A DNA stretch of 64,000 bases from Myxococcales bacterium (GTDB taxonomy: Bacteria > Myxococcota_A > Polyangia > Polyangiales > GCA-016699535). Where the stretch lies: positions 1,054,001 to 1,118,000 of the forward strand of contig JACKDX010000001.1 of the NCBI GenBank assembly GCA_020633325.1. Direction: 5' to 3'. The position numbers were made by a program, and so were the translations under genes. Shown here one piece after another: positions 24,101 to 31,904 of this stretch. The notes under the pieces were generated by a model. That model was not told the origin of the DNA, did no database searches, and saw only the letters and a list, made by a program, of their open reading frames with translations. How positions within the stretch are numbered: position 1 is the first letter of the stretch; each line of letters opens with the position of its first letter.

Positions 24101-24798
24101 CCATTGTGGATTGGGATGATACGGAACGTCTCGCCCGGGAGAAGCGTATCTTGGGGTTTTATGTGTCCGGCCATCCGCTCGATCGCTACGTGCGCGAGCT
24201 TGACCGATTTTGCACTGCCAGCACCATCACGCTTGCGAGCTCTGAAGATGGTCGCGAAGTAACACTTGCCGGTACGGTTGAAGGTTACCGCGAACGAAGT
24301 GCCCGCACCGGCGGCAAGATCGCTTTTTTTCAGCTTGAAGATCCGCACGGCCGCATCGAAGTGGTCGTCCGGACCCGCGTGCTCGATCAAGCGCGAGAGG
24401 CGCTTACGCGCGCCGAACCGGTGCTTGCAGTCGGGACTGTGCAGTTCGAGCAGGATCAGTCACGGGCAGGGCTAGCTGGCTCGGCGGAAGCTACGTCGGC
24501 GGTGCCCGTGGCCAAGCTCGTGCTCAAGGAGGCGCACTTGTTGTCCGACGCGCTTCGACAACGGGCCCGCTCGCTCTGTATCCGCTTCGAGGTCGATACG
24601 GTCGATAAACCGACATTGAACAAACTTCGTGCAGCGCTAGAGCAGCATCCAGGAAACTGTCCCGTCGAGCTACAACTGCGGTCCAGTGAAAAGTGGTGGG
24701 TGCGGATGCCTCAGGTAGGGTTCAAAGTTGCGCCTTCCGATGCACTAAAGAGCCATATTGAGGCTCTCAGGGGTGTAAGTGCCTGTGAACTTTACTAG
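21169..24798 (+). CDS. dnaE: DNA polymerase III alpha subunit DnaE
   Basis: This is the catalytic subunit of the replicative polymerase. The 1209-residue product begins with the PHP domain (FVHLHVHSQYSMLDGA), followed by the C-family palm: GPGRGSGAGSLVAYAL and PDFDIDFCMDRRDE, with catalytic Asp402 and Asp404 at nearly the E. coli positions, and a third acidic region in FDFLGLRTL. Finger blocks follow (YRPGPLGSGMVEDF, GVLVYQEQVM), then GYGFNKSHSAAYA, a helix-hairpin-helix region, an OB-fold domain near 990-1090 (VTLAGTVEGYRERSA) and a C-terminal tail. ATG 21169 begins the PHP domain; 29 further open codons upstream lack family character. No other dnaE copy is in the window. Confidence 0.97.
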   Translation: MGQADFVHLHVHSQYSMLDGAIRIEPLVKWAKSNAMRAIALTDHGNMFGVMQFNKAARQHGILPIIGCELNIRDTSSGPGQHILLLSAGEQGYHNLIRLVSHAWLKGAGRDAQPVIELGTLRECHKGLVGLSACLGGYLAQQILHKGATQGREALGNLKDCFEPGSFFVELQDHGFPEQKPLNRILVDIAREFDVPLVATNDCHYPEKKDAHAQLILQCIATGRQVAETERSHHRSHELFLKTAEEMKQRFVHLPDAIKNTLRIAEMCAGTVNPIRAPLMPTFPVPENMDEQAYFRKLAEDGLARRFREFAEVHKAVDQDMYRKRLFAEWEVICAMGFASYFLVVQDFVNRAIQKGIPVGPGRGSGAGSLVAYALRITDLDPIQYGLLFERFLNPERVSMPDFDIDFCMDRRDEIISYVRDKYGDNSVGQIATFHALKSRSVVRDVARVMGMTPQEAGRIATLIPEPIMGKSVPISEALKKEPRLKRLYEDEPRVRELVDNAQTLEDLTRHAGMHAAGIVISKGALWEHVPVFCPEPGIVVTQYDKDDVEAAGLVKFDFLGLRTLTVIDIATRLIDRRPDRSEDAFRIDRIPLDDAATFALLSSGETTNVFQLESSGMQSLFKQLKPDALEDVIAAVALYRPGPLGSGMVEDFVQRKHGRVPIRYPHPNLEPILKETYGVLVYQEQVMQVAREMAGYSLGSADVLRRAMGKKKPEEMAKQKAAFITGSIGKGYQPQDAERVFELMSFFAGYGFNKSHSAAYALLTYQTAFLKANFPVEFLCATLTADKDKSDKVVRTISEARSMGVVVLPPDVNESAIDFTVVYDDAPDPNIARKPDKPVSRRGKLYDLYRPRLRFGLGAVKGVGTAALESILAARSADGASTSESRTRPFQDLFDFAARVDLRKVNKTAVEALVQCGAFGTSHGPRGISRTQAFAAIDAALERGRKQHSERCSGQTNLLGLFGEAPSAQKSLQAFPTIVDWDDTERLAREKRILGFYVSGHPLDRYVRELDRFCTASTITLASSEDGREVTLAGTVEGYRERSARTGGKIAFFQLEDPHGRIEVVVRTRVLDQAREALTRAEPVLAVGTVQFEQDQSRAGLAGSAEATSAVPVAKLVLKEAHLLSDALRQRARSLCIRFEVDTVDKPTLNKLRAALEQHPGNCPVELQLRSSEKWWVRMPQVGFKVAPSDALKSHIEALRGVSACELY

Positions 24799-24802
24799 AG
24801 CG

Positions 24803-24822
24803 ACATGTCAACTATGACATGT
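24803..24822. promoter_or_regulatory. Perfect inverted repeat after dnaE
   Basis: ACATGTCA-ACTA-TGACATGT has 8-base arms without mismatch, starting four bases after the dnaE stop and 90 bases before the next gene. No T-run follows, so it is not a normal terminator; an operator or an mRNA 3' hairpin is possible. Confidence 0.4.
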
Positions 24823-24911
24823 TTGACGGGATTATATGCCATGTATGGCGATTTTCTTGAAATTGTTTGCCAGCGCTTGCGCCCGCGGTTGAGGCGCGGT
24901 AAACGCGCGCT

Positions 24912-25625
24912 GTGCGGCAACAACTGATCGCTCTCTCGAAGCTTTCTGAGGTCGATAACTCTGCCCGAGAGTTGGATACAGAGCTTAGGGAGATTCCGCT
25001 GCGCATTCAGCAGATGCAAGAGACGGTCGCACGACTCGAAGCATTGCTCGATAAAGAACGAGAGAAGCTAAAAGAGGCTCAGAATCTCAAACAGCAGCAC
25101 CAAGATGAGGCGCAGTCAGCAGCCGAACAACTCGCGCGCTCCAAGGCCAAGATGGCGAAGGCGCGCAACATGAAGGAAACCGATGCGGTGGAGCGCGAGA
25201 TCGAGAATATCCGGCGCACCATCCGCGAGCGCGAGCAGGAGAATGACAAGCTGGCCTCTGCCATCGCACAAGTCGAAGCCTCCGTCATGGCGCACGAAGC
25301 AGAGTTAGAGGCCGTGCGGGTGATATGCAGGGAAGAGGAAGAGCGCGGACAAAAGCGCATCGAGGAGCTGAACATCCAGCGGGAGGAGGTCGTGGCGGGT
25401 CGCGATCAGATTGCCGGGCAAATCGATGCGGCATTGCTGCGCCGCTATGAGCAGCTAAGGGCCCGTCTTTCGGGCATGGGGATTGCCGAGGTGCGGCACG
25501 GGATATGCATCGCCTGCCGCATGTCGCTACCTTCCCAACAGTCCATCATGCTTCAGCGCTGCGAAACAGTGGAAGTGTGCGCGAGCTGCCATCGCATACT
25601 CTTGTACAAAGATGCTCTGATTTAG
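24912..25625 (+). CDS. Coiled-coil protein with C-terminal zinc ribbon (DUF164/C4-type)
   Basis: The 237-residue protein is almost entirely a long charged coiled coil (residues about 10-175) ending in a zinc ribbon: CIACRMSLP near 194-202 and CASCHRILLY near 222-231, four cysteines in two CxxC pairs. This matches the zf-RING_7/DUF164 family that is widely conserved in bacteria. Some relatives have been tied to ribosome- or nucleic-acid-linked roles, but the function here is open. GTG 24912 is the likely start, 113 bases after dnaE; the pair may share a transcript. It converges on ilvE. Confidence 0.8.
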   Translation: MRQQLIALSKLSEVDNSARELDTELREIPLRIQQMQETVARLEALLDKEREKLKEAQNLKQQHQDEAQSAAEQLARSKAKMAKARNMKETDAVEREIENIRRTIREREQENDKLASAIAQVEASVMAHEAELEAVRVICREEEERGQKRIEELNIQREEVVAGRDQIAGQIDAALLRRYEQLRARLSGMGIAEVRHGICIACRMSLPSQQSIMLQRCETVEVCASCHRILLYKDALI

Positions 25626-25627
25626 CG

Positions 25628-26563
25628 TTACTTGGGCAGACGCTCAACAAAGCTTAGCCACTCCGGGTGCAATGTCTCTTTCCCCCGGACGACTTGAAAA
25701 AAGCGCTCTTGGATGGCCGTTGTGATGGGGCCTCGGTGACCCTCGCCCACGACGCGGTCGTCAATTTCTCGCACGGGAGTTACCTCGGCCGCAGTTCCGC
25801 AGAGGAAGACCTCGTCGGCGACATAAAGCTCGTCTCGGCTTATCTGCCGCTCGACCACCGATAGGCCTAAGTCCTGTGAGAGCGTGATCACCGTATCGCG
25901 CGTGATTCCACCCAATAAGCTTCCACCATAACCAGGCGTATGCACGACGCCCTGCTTTACCAAAAAGAGATTCTCGCCGGAGGCCTCCGCCACTGCTCCG
26001 TGCGAGTCGAGCATGATGGCTTCCTGATAACCGGATTGCATCACTTCCCGCTTCGCCAGTATGGAGCTCACGTAATGGCCTACCACTTTGCCTTTCGATA
26101 GCACCATGTTGATCCCAGGCCGCGTAAATGAGCTGACCTTGGTGCGGATGCCCTTTTCGAGCCCATCATCTCCCAAATATGCCCCCCACTTCCATACCAC
26201 GACGGCGACATGCGTGGGATTATCCATAGCATGTAGCCCCATAGCTCCGGCGCCAACAAAGACCAAGGGCCGCAAGTAACATTCTTCGAGCTTGTTGATC
26301 ACGACCGCCTCGAGGCATGCGGCTTCGATCTCATCTGTTGAGAAAGGCATGGGTATGGTCACGATTTTTGCTGAATCGAAAAGCCGTTGGATGTGCTCCT
26401 TCAAACGAAATATTGCGCTTCTTCCGTCATCACGTTTGTAGCAACGTATGCCTTCGAAGGCGCCCAAACCGTAATGCAGTGTGTGCGTGAGCACGTGAAC
26501 CTGGGCTTGGTCCCAGTCTACCCATTTCCCGTCCATCCAAATCTTATCGACCTTGTCCACCAT
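25628..26563 (-). CDS. ilvE: Branched-chain amino acid aminotransferase IlvE
   Basis: IlvE transfers amino groups between glutamate and the keto acids of Val, Leu and Ile using PLP. The 311-residue class IV enzyme shows HYGLGAFEGIRCY near residue 30, ECYLRPLVFVGAG near 94, the PLP lysine most likely Lys159 in SKGKVVGHYVSS, GYQEAIMLD, EASGENLF and GGITRDTVITL. All core blocks are intact. It is the last gene of a minus-strand run glnE, DUF4388-type regulator, ilvE, 17 bases after the regulator; all three deal with nitrogen or regulation, but a shared role is only an inference. Confidence 0.95.
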   Translation of the reverse strand: MVDKVDKIWMDGKWVDWDQAQVHVLTHTLHYGLGAFEGIRCYKRDDGRSAIFRLKEHIQRLFDSAKIVTIPMPFSTDEIEAACLEAVVINKLEECYLRPLVFVGAGAMGLHAMDNPTHVAVVVWKWGAYLGDDGLEKGIRTKVSSFTRPGINMVLSKGKVVGHYVSSILAKREVMQSGYQEAIMLDSHGAVAEASGENLFLVKQGVVHTPGYGGSLLGGITRDTVITLSQDLGLSVVERQISRDELYVADEVFLCGTAAEVTPVREIDDRVVGEGHRGPITTAIQERFFQVVRGKETLHPEWLSFVERLPK

Positions 26564-26580
26564 GCCCGCCCTTTCGCTTT

Positions 26581-28548
26581 TTACATGCCGTCGGGCTCAG
26601 ACGCCAGACGCGAGAGATCTTCTTCAGCTTCGGTGCGCTCTTTATCGAGAGTCATGGCCTGCCGGTAGGCCGCTTTTGCCGCCGTTGGCTGCCCCAGGGC
26701 CTCAAGGACGCGCGCATAGAAAAGGTGTCCCTCGTAAAGATAGGGTGCCGCTTCAGTTAAGCGCTCCAGGCTCTTTAGGGCAAGCATACTTTGATCGCGA
26801 TCCGGTCCCGAAGCAACATGGCGCGCATAGGCATGGTAGGCGATAAGTTCCGGCTCCGTCGGACAAAGGCGCTCTGCATGTGCAAACAACGCAATGGCCT
26901 CTTTGTGTTTCCGCTGCGCAAGCATTCTTTTGGCGGTGCGGAAAATACGCTCGGCTTGAAAACTAAGCTCGACTTGACGATCCACGGATTCGGGGTCCAT
27001 ATGTTCCGGGTTTCCCTGCTCAACGGGCCGAATCTTGCTCCTCGGTCGTTGATTGGGGGTCTCCCCACTTGTAATCTCGGTTGTTTCGAAAGGCTCGTCT
27101 TGAGACGGGACAGGGGCTTGTGCGGTGGTTGAGTTTGAAGTGCTTTGAGACATTTGGGGGCGCCCCAGAGAGGGAGCATGTTTGTTAGGATCTTCGAGCC
27201 TGGAGCTCGGATGGGCCTCCGGGAGAAACCACACCGCCTCAAGCGATGACATCGCGTAAAGAATCTGGGCGACAGCACCCGGGCGGCGAGGCGCCTTTTG
27301 AAGCAACGCGCGTAGTTGCTCAGTGCCGTCTAGGCGCAGGAGTGTCTCTTTAGCCTCTTCCACCAAATCCATTCGCAAAAACATCTCGGCTTTGTCGGGA
27401 TTGGGTACCACATAGGCCTGCATGTGGGGCTCCAGAATGCGCAACAACCGTTCTGGTGGAATCTTGCGCACAACGCCTTCAAAGATCACCTCAGCAAGGC
27501 TCAGCTCGAGCTCTATGACGCCGGGAAACTGCGCCACGTCCGTCGAAAGTTGGTACGAGGCAAGACGCCATCCAAAGAGGTCGAACAGCTTGCGACGAAG
27601 TTGTTCCCTTAAAGCCTGCTCGAGCTCCGGCTCGCTCAATGCCCCCATTTCCATGAGGGCTTGGCCCTGAGGCATACGGTCTTGCCGCATGCGTGCGACA
27701 GATGCATCCAAGACGGACGGCGATATCTTGCCTAGACGAATGAGCAACCTGCCAAGACATTCATGAACAAGATTGGACTGAACATATACGGGGATACCAT
27801 TCTTAAAATAGACGATTTTTTTGGGCGTCCCGCCGGTTGTTGTTTTCCGATCGCTCTCAAGCTGGGATATGGCCAAGGCGCCCGTCGTGCGAAGCTCGGC
27901 AAATGTTTTCAGCAGTCGAGGGAACGGAGTGGCGGCTAGATCTCCTTTGGCCTTAATTCCCCGTTCGATGAGCTTAGCCTGTGCCTCGACAGCGAGACCT
28001 TCGTGTGTCGCATCTAGATCGTCGTCGCTTGTCCAGGTGGTTTTGCCGTCCTCGTTTTCTGGCTCATCGTCGACTTTAGTCTGTCGCTCGCCCTGCTCTC
28101 GAGTCGTCCCTGTAGTCATGAGGTCCCGGTGAAAGGCCTCTTGTCCACGGTTGGTGGCGGGCTTAGTGGGTGAGCGGTGAATAATGTCTTCGAGGACCCG
28201 AGCGAGCACCGAAGCATTATCGTCTGAAAGCACAAAAGCTGTTGCCTGCAGTTGCTCGCCGAGCTTCTCCAGTACCAGAGGATTGGTGCCACTCTCGGCG
28301 GTAAGAATGATGGGGACATGCGCGCCTTGTGGCAGGGCACGGATTTCTCGAGCTGCGCGAAGGTCGGGGCTCCTCGCGAGGGAGACGTGAATAACGGCAG
28401 CTTCGCACCCGTGTGCGCGAAAATCCGACGCAGCATCTTCTTTTTTTTCGCATAGCCTGGCGCGATGTCCGATAGCTTCGATCGCGTGCGCAATCGTTCG
28501 TGCCATCTGTTTCCGGGGCTGCAAAATCAACACGCAAAGCGCGTTCAT
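26581..28548 (-). CDS. Pseudo-receiver / DUF4388 / TPR regulatory protein
   Basis: The 655-residue protein has three parts. Residues 1-125 resemble a response-regulator receiver (CVLILQPRKQMARTIAHAIE, then VPIILTAES), but the phospho-acceptor strand reads AAVIHVSLARS with no aspartate, so it cannot be phosphorylated in the normal way. After an acidic linker, residues about 205-330 match the DUF4388 (PATAN-like) region: FPRLLKTFAELRTTGALAIS, IVYFKNGIPVYVQSN and CLGRLLIRLGKIS. A Ser/Thr/Pro-rich linker leads to a C-terminal TPR region from about 555 (KRMLAQRKHKEAIALFAHAE, ATAAKAAYRQAMTLD). Such proteins are common in myxobacteria as signalling adaptors. Its 5' end overlaps the glnE stop. Confidence 0.8.
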   Translation of the reverse strand: MNALCVLILQPRKQMARTIAHAIEAIGHRARLCEKKEDAASDFRAHGCEAAVIHVSLARSPDLRAAREIRALPQGAHVPIILTAESGTNPLVLEKLGEQLQATAFVLSDDNASVLARVLEDIIHRSPTKPATNRGQEAFHRDLMTTGTTREQGERQTKVDDEPENEDGKTTWTSDDDLDATHEGLAVEAQAKLIERGIKAKGDLAATPFPRLLKTFAELRTTGALAISQLESDRKTTTGGTPKKIVYFKNGIPVYVQSNLVHECLGRLLIRLGKISPSVLDASVARMRQDRMPQGQALMEMGALSEPELEQALREQLRRKLFDLFGWRLASYQLSTDVAQFPGVIELELSLAEVIFEGVVRKIPPERLLRILEPHMQAYVVPNPDKAEMFLRMDLVEEAKETLLRLDGTEQLRALLQKAPRRPGAVAQILYAMSSLEAVWFLPEAHPSSRLEDPNKHAPSLGRPQMSQSTSNSTTAQAPVPSQDEPFETTEITSGETPNQRPRSKIRPVEQGNPEHMDPESVDRQVELSFQAERIFRTAKRMLAQRKHKEAIALFAHAERLCPTEPELIAYHAYARHVASGPDRDQSMLALKSLERLTEAAPYLYEGHLFYARVLEALGQPTAAKAAYRQAMTLDKERTEAEEDLSRLASEPDGM

Positions 28549-31448
28549 TCGCTCCTCCAGGGCGGGGTAAGTTCGAGGTCTCCAAACGTAGCTTCGAATA
28601 TCGAGCGGACACGCTCGGCATATTTTTGGTAGGTTTTAACAAGAACATCTTGAGACGGCATGCCGTCGCGCTGCCTCACACGCAGCGCAAAGGCGAGCTT
28701 AGCCAGCATAGGGTCTTTGGGAGAGACATACACGTGTTTGCGGGTACTCATCAGCTGCAAAAACTGTTCGAGGGTTCGAAACCATACGTAGGCTTCGCTC
28801 AAGGCTTGCGTGGCCGCTGCTGAAAGCAGGCGATGTTTGCCCAGCAAAAGAAGACTATCGTGCGTGTGCGATGTCTGAAGTTGAGAATTCTCGCCGTGGG
28901 TCATTTGAAGCCACTGCACCACAAATTCAATATCGACCAAACCACCGTAACCGTACTTTGGATCGTAGCGATCAGGTGATTCTACACCAAGTTCCCTCTG
29001 CATGCGACCGCGCAGTCTTGCAACCTCATCAGGTCTCGGGGGTTCATGCTGAAAAACGAGCCGGTTAAGCATGGAAGATAGTTTGTTGCGCGAGCGCAGA
29101 TTTGCAGTAACAGGTCTTGCGCGAATGAGAGCCTGCCGTTCCCACGGTGCCGCCCGGGCTCGGTGATATTGCTCGAAGCCAGCGATTGATGCCACAAGAA
29201 GCCCCTGGCGCCCGCTCGGCCGAAGTCGGGTGTCGAGTTCATACCCCGGCCCTTGGGCGTCGGGCTGTGATAGAAGGCGTAATGTGCACTGAGCGATCTT
29301 AGAATATGCTTCAATCGCAAGTCCCTGATGCTCTTGCGACAGGGCGGACTGATCATACAAGAAAAACACATCTAGGTCGCTGCCAAATCCAAGCTCGCGC
29401 CCGCCCAGTTTCCCCAGCGCGCACACGATTGGTGCCGGCCAACCGGGCTGCGCGCTAAATACGGGGTGCATCGCTAGATCAAGCGCAGTGATGAGCTGTT
29501 GATCTGCAAGATGGCTCAACAATCTTCCGGTTTGAAATATCTCAATCTCTCCGTTCACAAAACCAAGACCGATGCGAAGAATGCTGTCCCGCTTTAAGGC
29601 GCGAAGACGGGAGGCGATGCTCTCCATATCAGCAAGGGAGGCAATCTCGGCTCGGATATCGGTGTGCGCTTCCGAAATGTCCTGAGCGCCGATGAGTTGT
29701 GCAGGGTTTAGAAGCCCTTCAATGATGTCTGGATGACTGACTAGCTGCCGCGAAAGATAAGGGCTGTTTGCAAAGAGGGTGGTGATGCGCCGCAATAGAT
29801 GTGAGTCGGCAAGCCATTGTGCATAAGAGGCAGCGCCTTTGAATCGATCAAACAGCTCTACAAAAAAATAAAGTGCACTCACCGAATCTTGTGAATCGCG
29901 GGCTTCACGCAAAAGCGCGAGGCCGAGCTTGGGTCTCCGGTTTCGTGTGGACTTCCCGAGGGGATAGTCGGCACGTTTGGCCAGGCGTTTAAGATGCGAG
30001 AGCGCTTCATCGCTATCAGAGGCGTGCAGGGTCTGAGCAACGTGCTCTCGCAGCGCCTCAGGAGGCGTCGTTTCGAGAAGCATGTCCCAGAGCGCTTCGA
30101 GCGGCTCTTCGCTTGGAGCAACAGGCTCTAAATCCAATGTCCGAAACAGCGCGTGAATGAGGGCGCGATGGTGCGCAAGCGATTCAACAAGGTCTCTGGG
30201 CAGAAGGCCGAGGGAGGCGGCGAGGTCGCGTTGTTGCGCTTCGGCGGTTGGTAGGAGGTGAGTTTGGTAGCCATGTTGCAAGTGGATTGCATGCTCAAGA
30301 CGGCGCAAAAACGCCCACGCTTCGGTGAAGGACTCGGATTCGCGGTCAGAAATCAAGCCGGCGTTTCGGAGCGCATGCAGCGCGTCGATGGTGCCAGCCA
30401 CCTGCAGCTGCGGATGGCGCCCCCCCCAAATCAATTGCAAAGACTGCACAAAGAACTCCGCTTCTCGGATGCCGCCTTCTCCCAGCTTAATATCGCGCTC
30501 CGGATCGACGCCACGCTCGTTGCGTGAGCGGAAGAGCAATGATCCCATCTCCGTGGCGATGCGTGGGTTGACTTGGCGGCGGTAGATAAATGGCGCTAAC
30601 GTACGAAGCAGCGTGGCTCCAAATGCCATATCCCCAGCGATCGGGCGGGCGCGTAAGAGCGCGGCCCGTTCCCACGTTTGCCCCCAACTCTCGTAGTAGC
30701 GTTCGGCGCTTGCCATCGAGTTGACCAGCGGGCCGGAACGACCTTCAGGTCTAAGTCGCAAATCGACACGGAAGCAAAAGCCATCTTCCGTGATGTCCGA
30801 CAACAACTGACAAGCGTAGCGCACGACGCGGGTGTAATATTCATGCACCGAGAGCGAGTCTTCGCCCGTCGTAGCTCCGTCATCGGTCAGGTAAAAGAAG
30901 CACAAGTCGATATCGCTGCCTAGATTGAGTTCCGACCCACCTAGTTTCCCCATCCCCAGGACTACGATCGGTACGGGCTGGCCCTGGGCATCGCATGGAA
31001 GCCCATGGACGGCGGACAAGGTGCGTCGGGCGACCCGCAGGGCCGCTTCAACGAGGGCATCGGCCAATGTGCTCATTTCGGCACTACTCGCTTCGACATC
31101 GGCAAGGCGGAGTGTCTCGCGCAACGCGATCCGCAACAGCGCTTGATGGCGAATGTGGCGTAATGCTTTCTTAACGCAAGGAGCGGACGTCGCGTCCTTT
31201 AGTGCATAGTTGAGCTTTTCATCAAGCGCGCCTCTTTGCCATGCAAGGTCGAGCGGCGTCTCGAGCACTCGTGTTAGCAAACGCGGTTGGCTGAGAAGGA
31301 GCGGCCAAAGAGAAGGGGCGCGGAATAAAATGGCAGTGACGGCCTTTTGTTCCGTATCCGTGGAAATTTTTCCGCCAGCTTTGGCAAATTCCTCTGTCGC
31401 TTGCTGGGCGTTGCCATCGGTAAGCCACAGGTGAAGGTCCTCGGTCAT
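28545..31448 (-). CDS. glnE: Glutamine synthetase adenylyltransferase/deadenylase GlnE
   Basis: GlnE switches glutamine synthetase off and on by adding or removing AMP, under control of PII. The 967-residue length is normal. Two nucleotidyltransferase domains are visible: the N-terminal deadenylase with GMGKLGGSELNLGSDIDL near 165-185 and the C-terminal adenylylase with ALGKLGGRELGFGSDLDVFF near 680-700, each with the metal-binding Asp pair. Each is followed by a helical GlnD-UTase-like region (FCFRVDLRLRPEGRSG, YELDTRLRPSGRQG). The upstream neighbour on the other strand is yajC; the two share a 63-base divergent promoter region. No glnA or glnB is in the window. Confidence 0.96.
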   Translation of the reverse strand: MTEDLHLWLTDGNAQQATEEFAKAGGKISTDTEQKAVTAILFRAPSLWPLLLSQPRLLTRVLETPLDLAWQRGALDEKLNYALKDATSAPCVKKALRHIRHQALLRIALRETLRLADVEASSAEMSTLADALVEAALRVARRTLSAVHGLPCDAQGQPVPIVVLGMGKLGGSELNLGSDIDLCFFYLTDDGATTGEDSLSVHEYYTRVVRYACQLLSDITEDGFCFRVDLRLRPEGRSGPLVNSMASAERYYESWGQTWERAALLRARPIAGDMAFGATLLRTLAPFIYRRQVNPRIATEMGSLLFRSRNERGVDPERDIKLGEGGIREAEFFVQSLQLIWGGRHPQLQVAGTIDALHALRNAGLISDRESESFTEAWAFLRRLEHAIHLQHGYQTHLLPTAEAQQRDLAASLGLLPRDLVESLAHHRALIHALFRTLDLEPVAPSEEPLEALWDMLLETTPPEALREHVAQTLHASDSDEALSHLKRLAKRADYPLGKSTRNRRPKLGLALLREARDSQDSVSALYFFVELFDRFKGAASYAQWLADSHLLRRITTLFANSPYLSRQLVSHPDIIEGLLNPAQLIGAQDISEAHTDIRAEIASLADMESIASRLRALKRDSILRIGLGFVNGEIEIFQTGRLLSHLADQQLITALDLAMHPVFSAQPGWPAPIVCALGKLGGRELGFGSDLDVFFLYDQSALSQEHQGLAIEAYSKIAQCTLRLLSQPDAQGPGYELDTRLRPSGRQGLLVASIAGFEQYHRARAAPWERQALIRARPVTANLRSRNKLSSMLNRLVFQHEPPRPDEVARLRGRMQRELGVESPDRYDPKYGYGGLVDIEFVVQWLQMTHGENSQLQTSHTHDSLLLLGKHRLLSAAATQALSEAYVWFRTLEQFLQLMSTRKHVYVSPKDPMLAKLAFALRVRQRDGMPSQDVLVKTYQKYAERVRSIFEATFGDLELTPPWRSE

Positions 31449-31511
31449 GGTTGACGCTACGCGATGCCTGAAGTAGAAACGCGCGGCTCCATTGTCCGAA
31501 AGTAGGTCACC

Positions 31512-31898
31512 GTGCTTCTGATGTTATCGGAGATGTTTTGGCGCTTGCAACCCGCTCTCCCTCAGGGAGGGGGCGGTGCTGGGGGCGCGTCCGGGGCAAG
31601 CCCGAGTGGAAATAGCGTGCAGGGCTGCGGCATGCAGGCCGGCATGCTGGCCGTCATGTTTGCGGTCTTCTACTTCCTCATGATTCGACCCCAACAAAAA
31701 CGCGCACGCGAGCAGGAAGCTATGCTAAAAGCGCTTAAACCCGGGGATATCGTACGTACCACCGGTGGTATTCGTGGTGAGATCGTGGATATACAGGAAA
31801 AGGAAATCACCCTATTGGTCGCTGAAAAGGTCAAGCTCAATGTCCTGCGTTCGCACGTGACGGGGGCGGAGACTTCATCTCGGCCAGGCAGTGCCTAA
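31512..31898 (+). CDS. yajC: Sec translocase accessory subunit YajC
   Basis: YajC is a small single-span membrane partner of SecDF. The 128-residue protein has a Gly/Ala/Ser-rich N-terminal region, one membrane helix (MLAVMFAVFYFLMIRP), and the conserved RPQQKRAREQEAMLKALKPG block followed by DIVRTTGGIRGEIVDI. Start is GTG 31512 or ATG 31521. The N-terminal glycine run (QGGGGAGGASGASPSG) makes it longer than E. coli YajC. It leads the yajC-secD-secF operon with a six-base gap to secD. Confidence 0.93.
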   Translation: MLLMLSEMFWRLQPALPQGGGGAGGASGASPSGNSVQGCGMQAGMLAVMFAVFYFLMIRPQQKRAREQEAMLKALKPGDIVRTTGGIRGEIVDIQEKEITLLVAEKVKLNVLRSHVTGAETSSRPGSA

Positions 31899-31904
31899 AA
31901 CACC

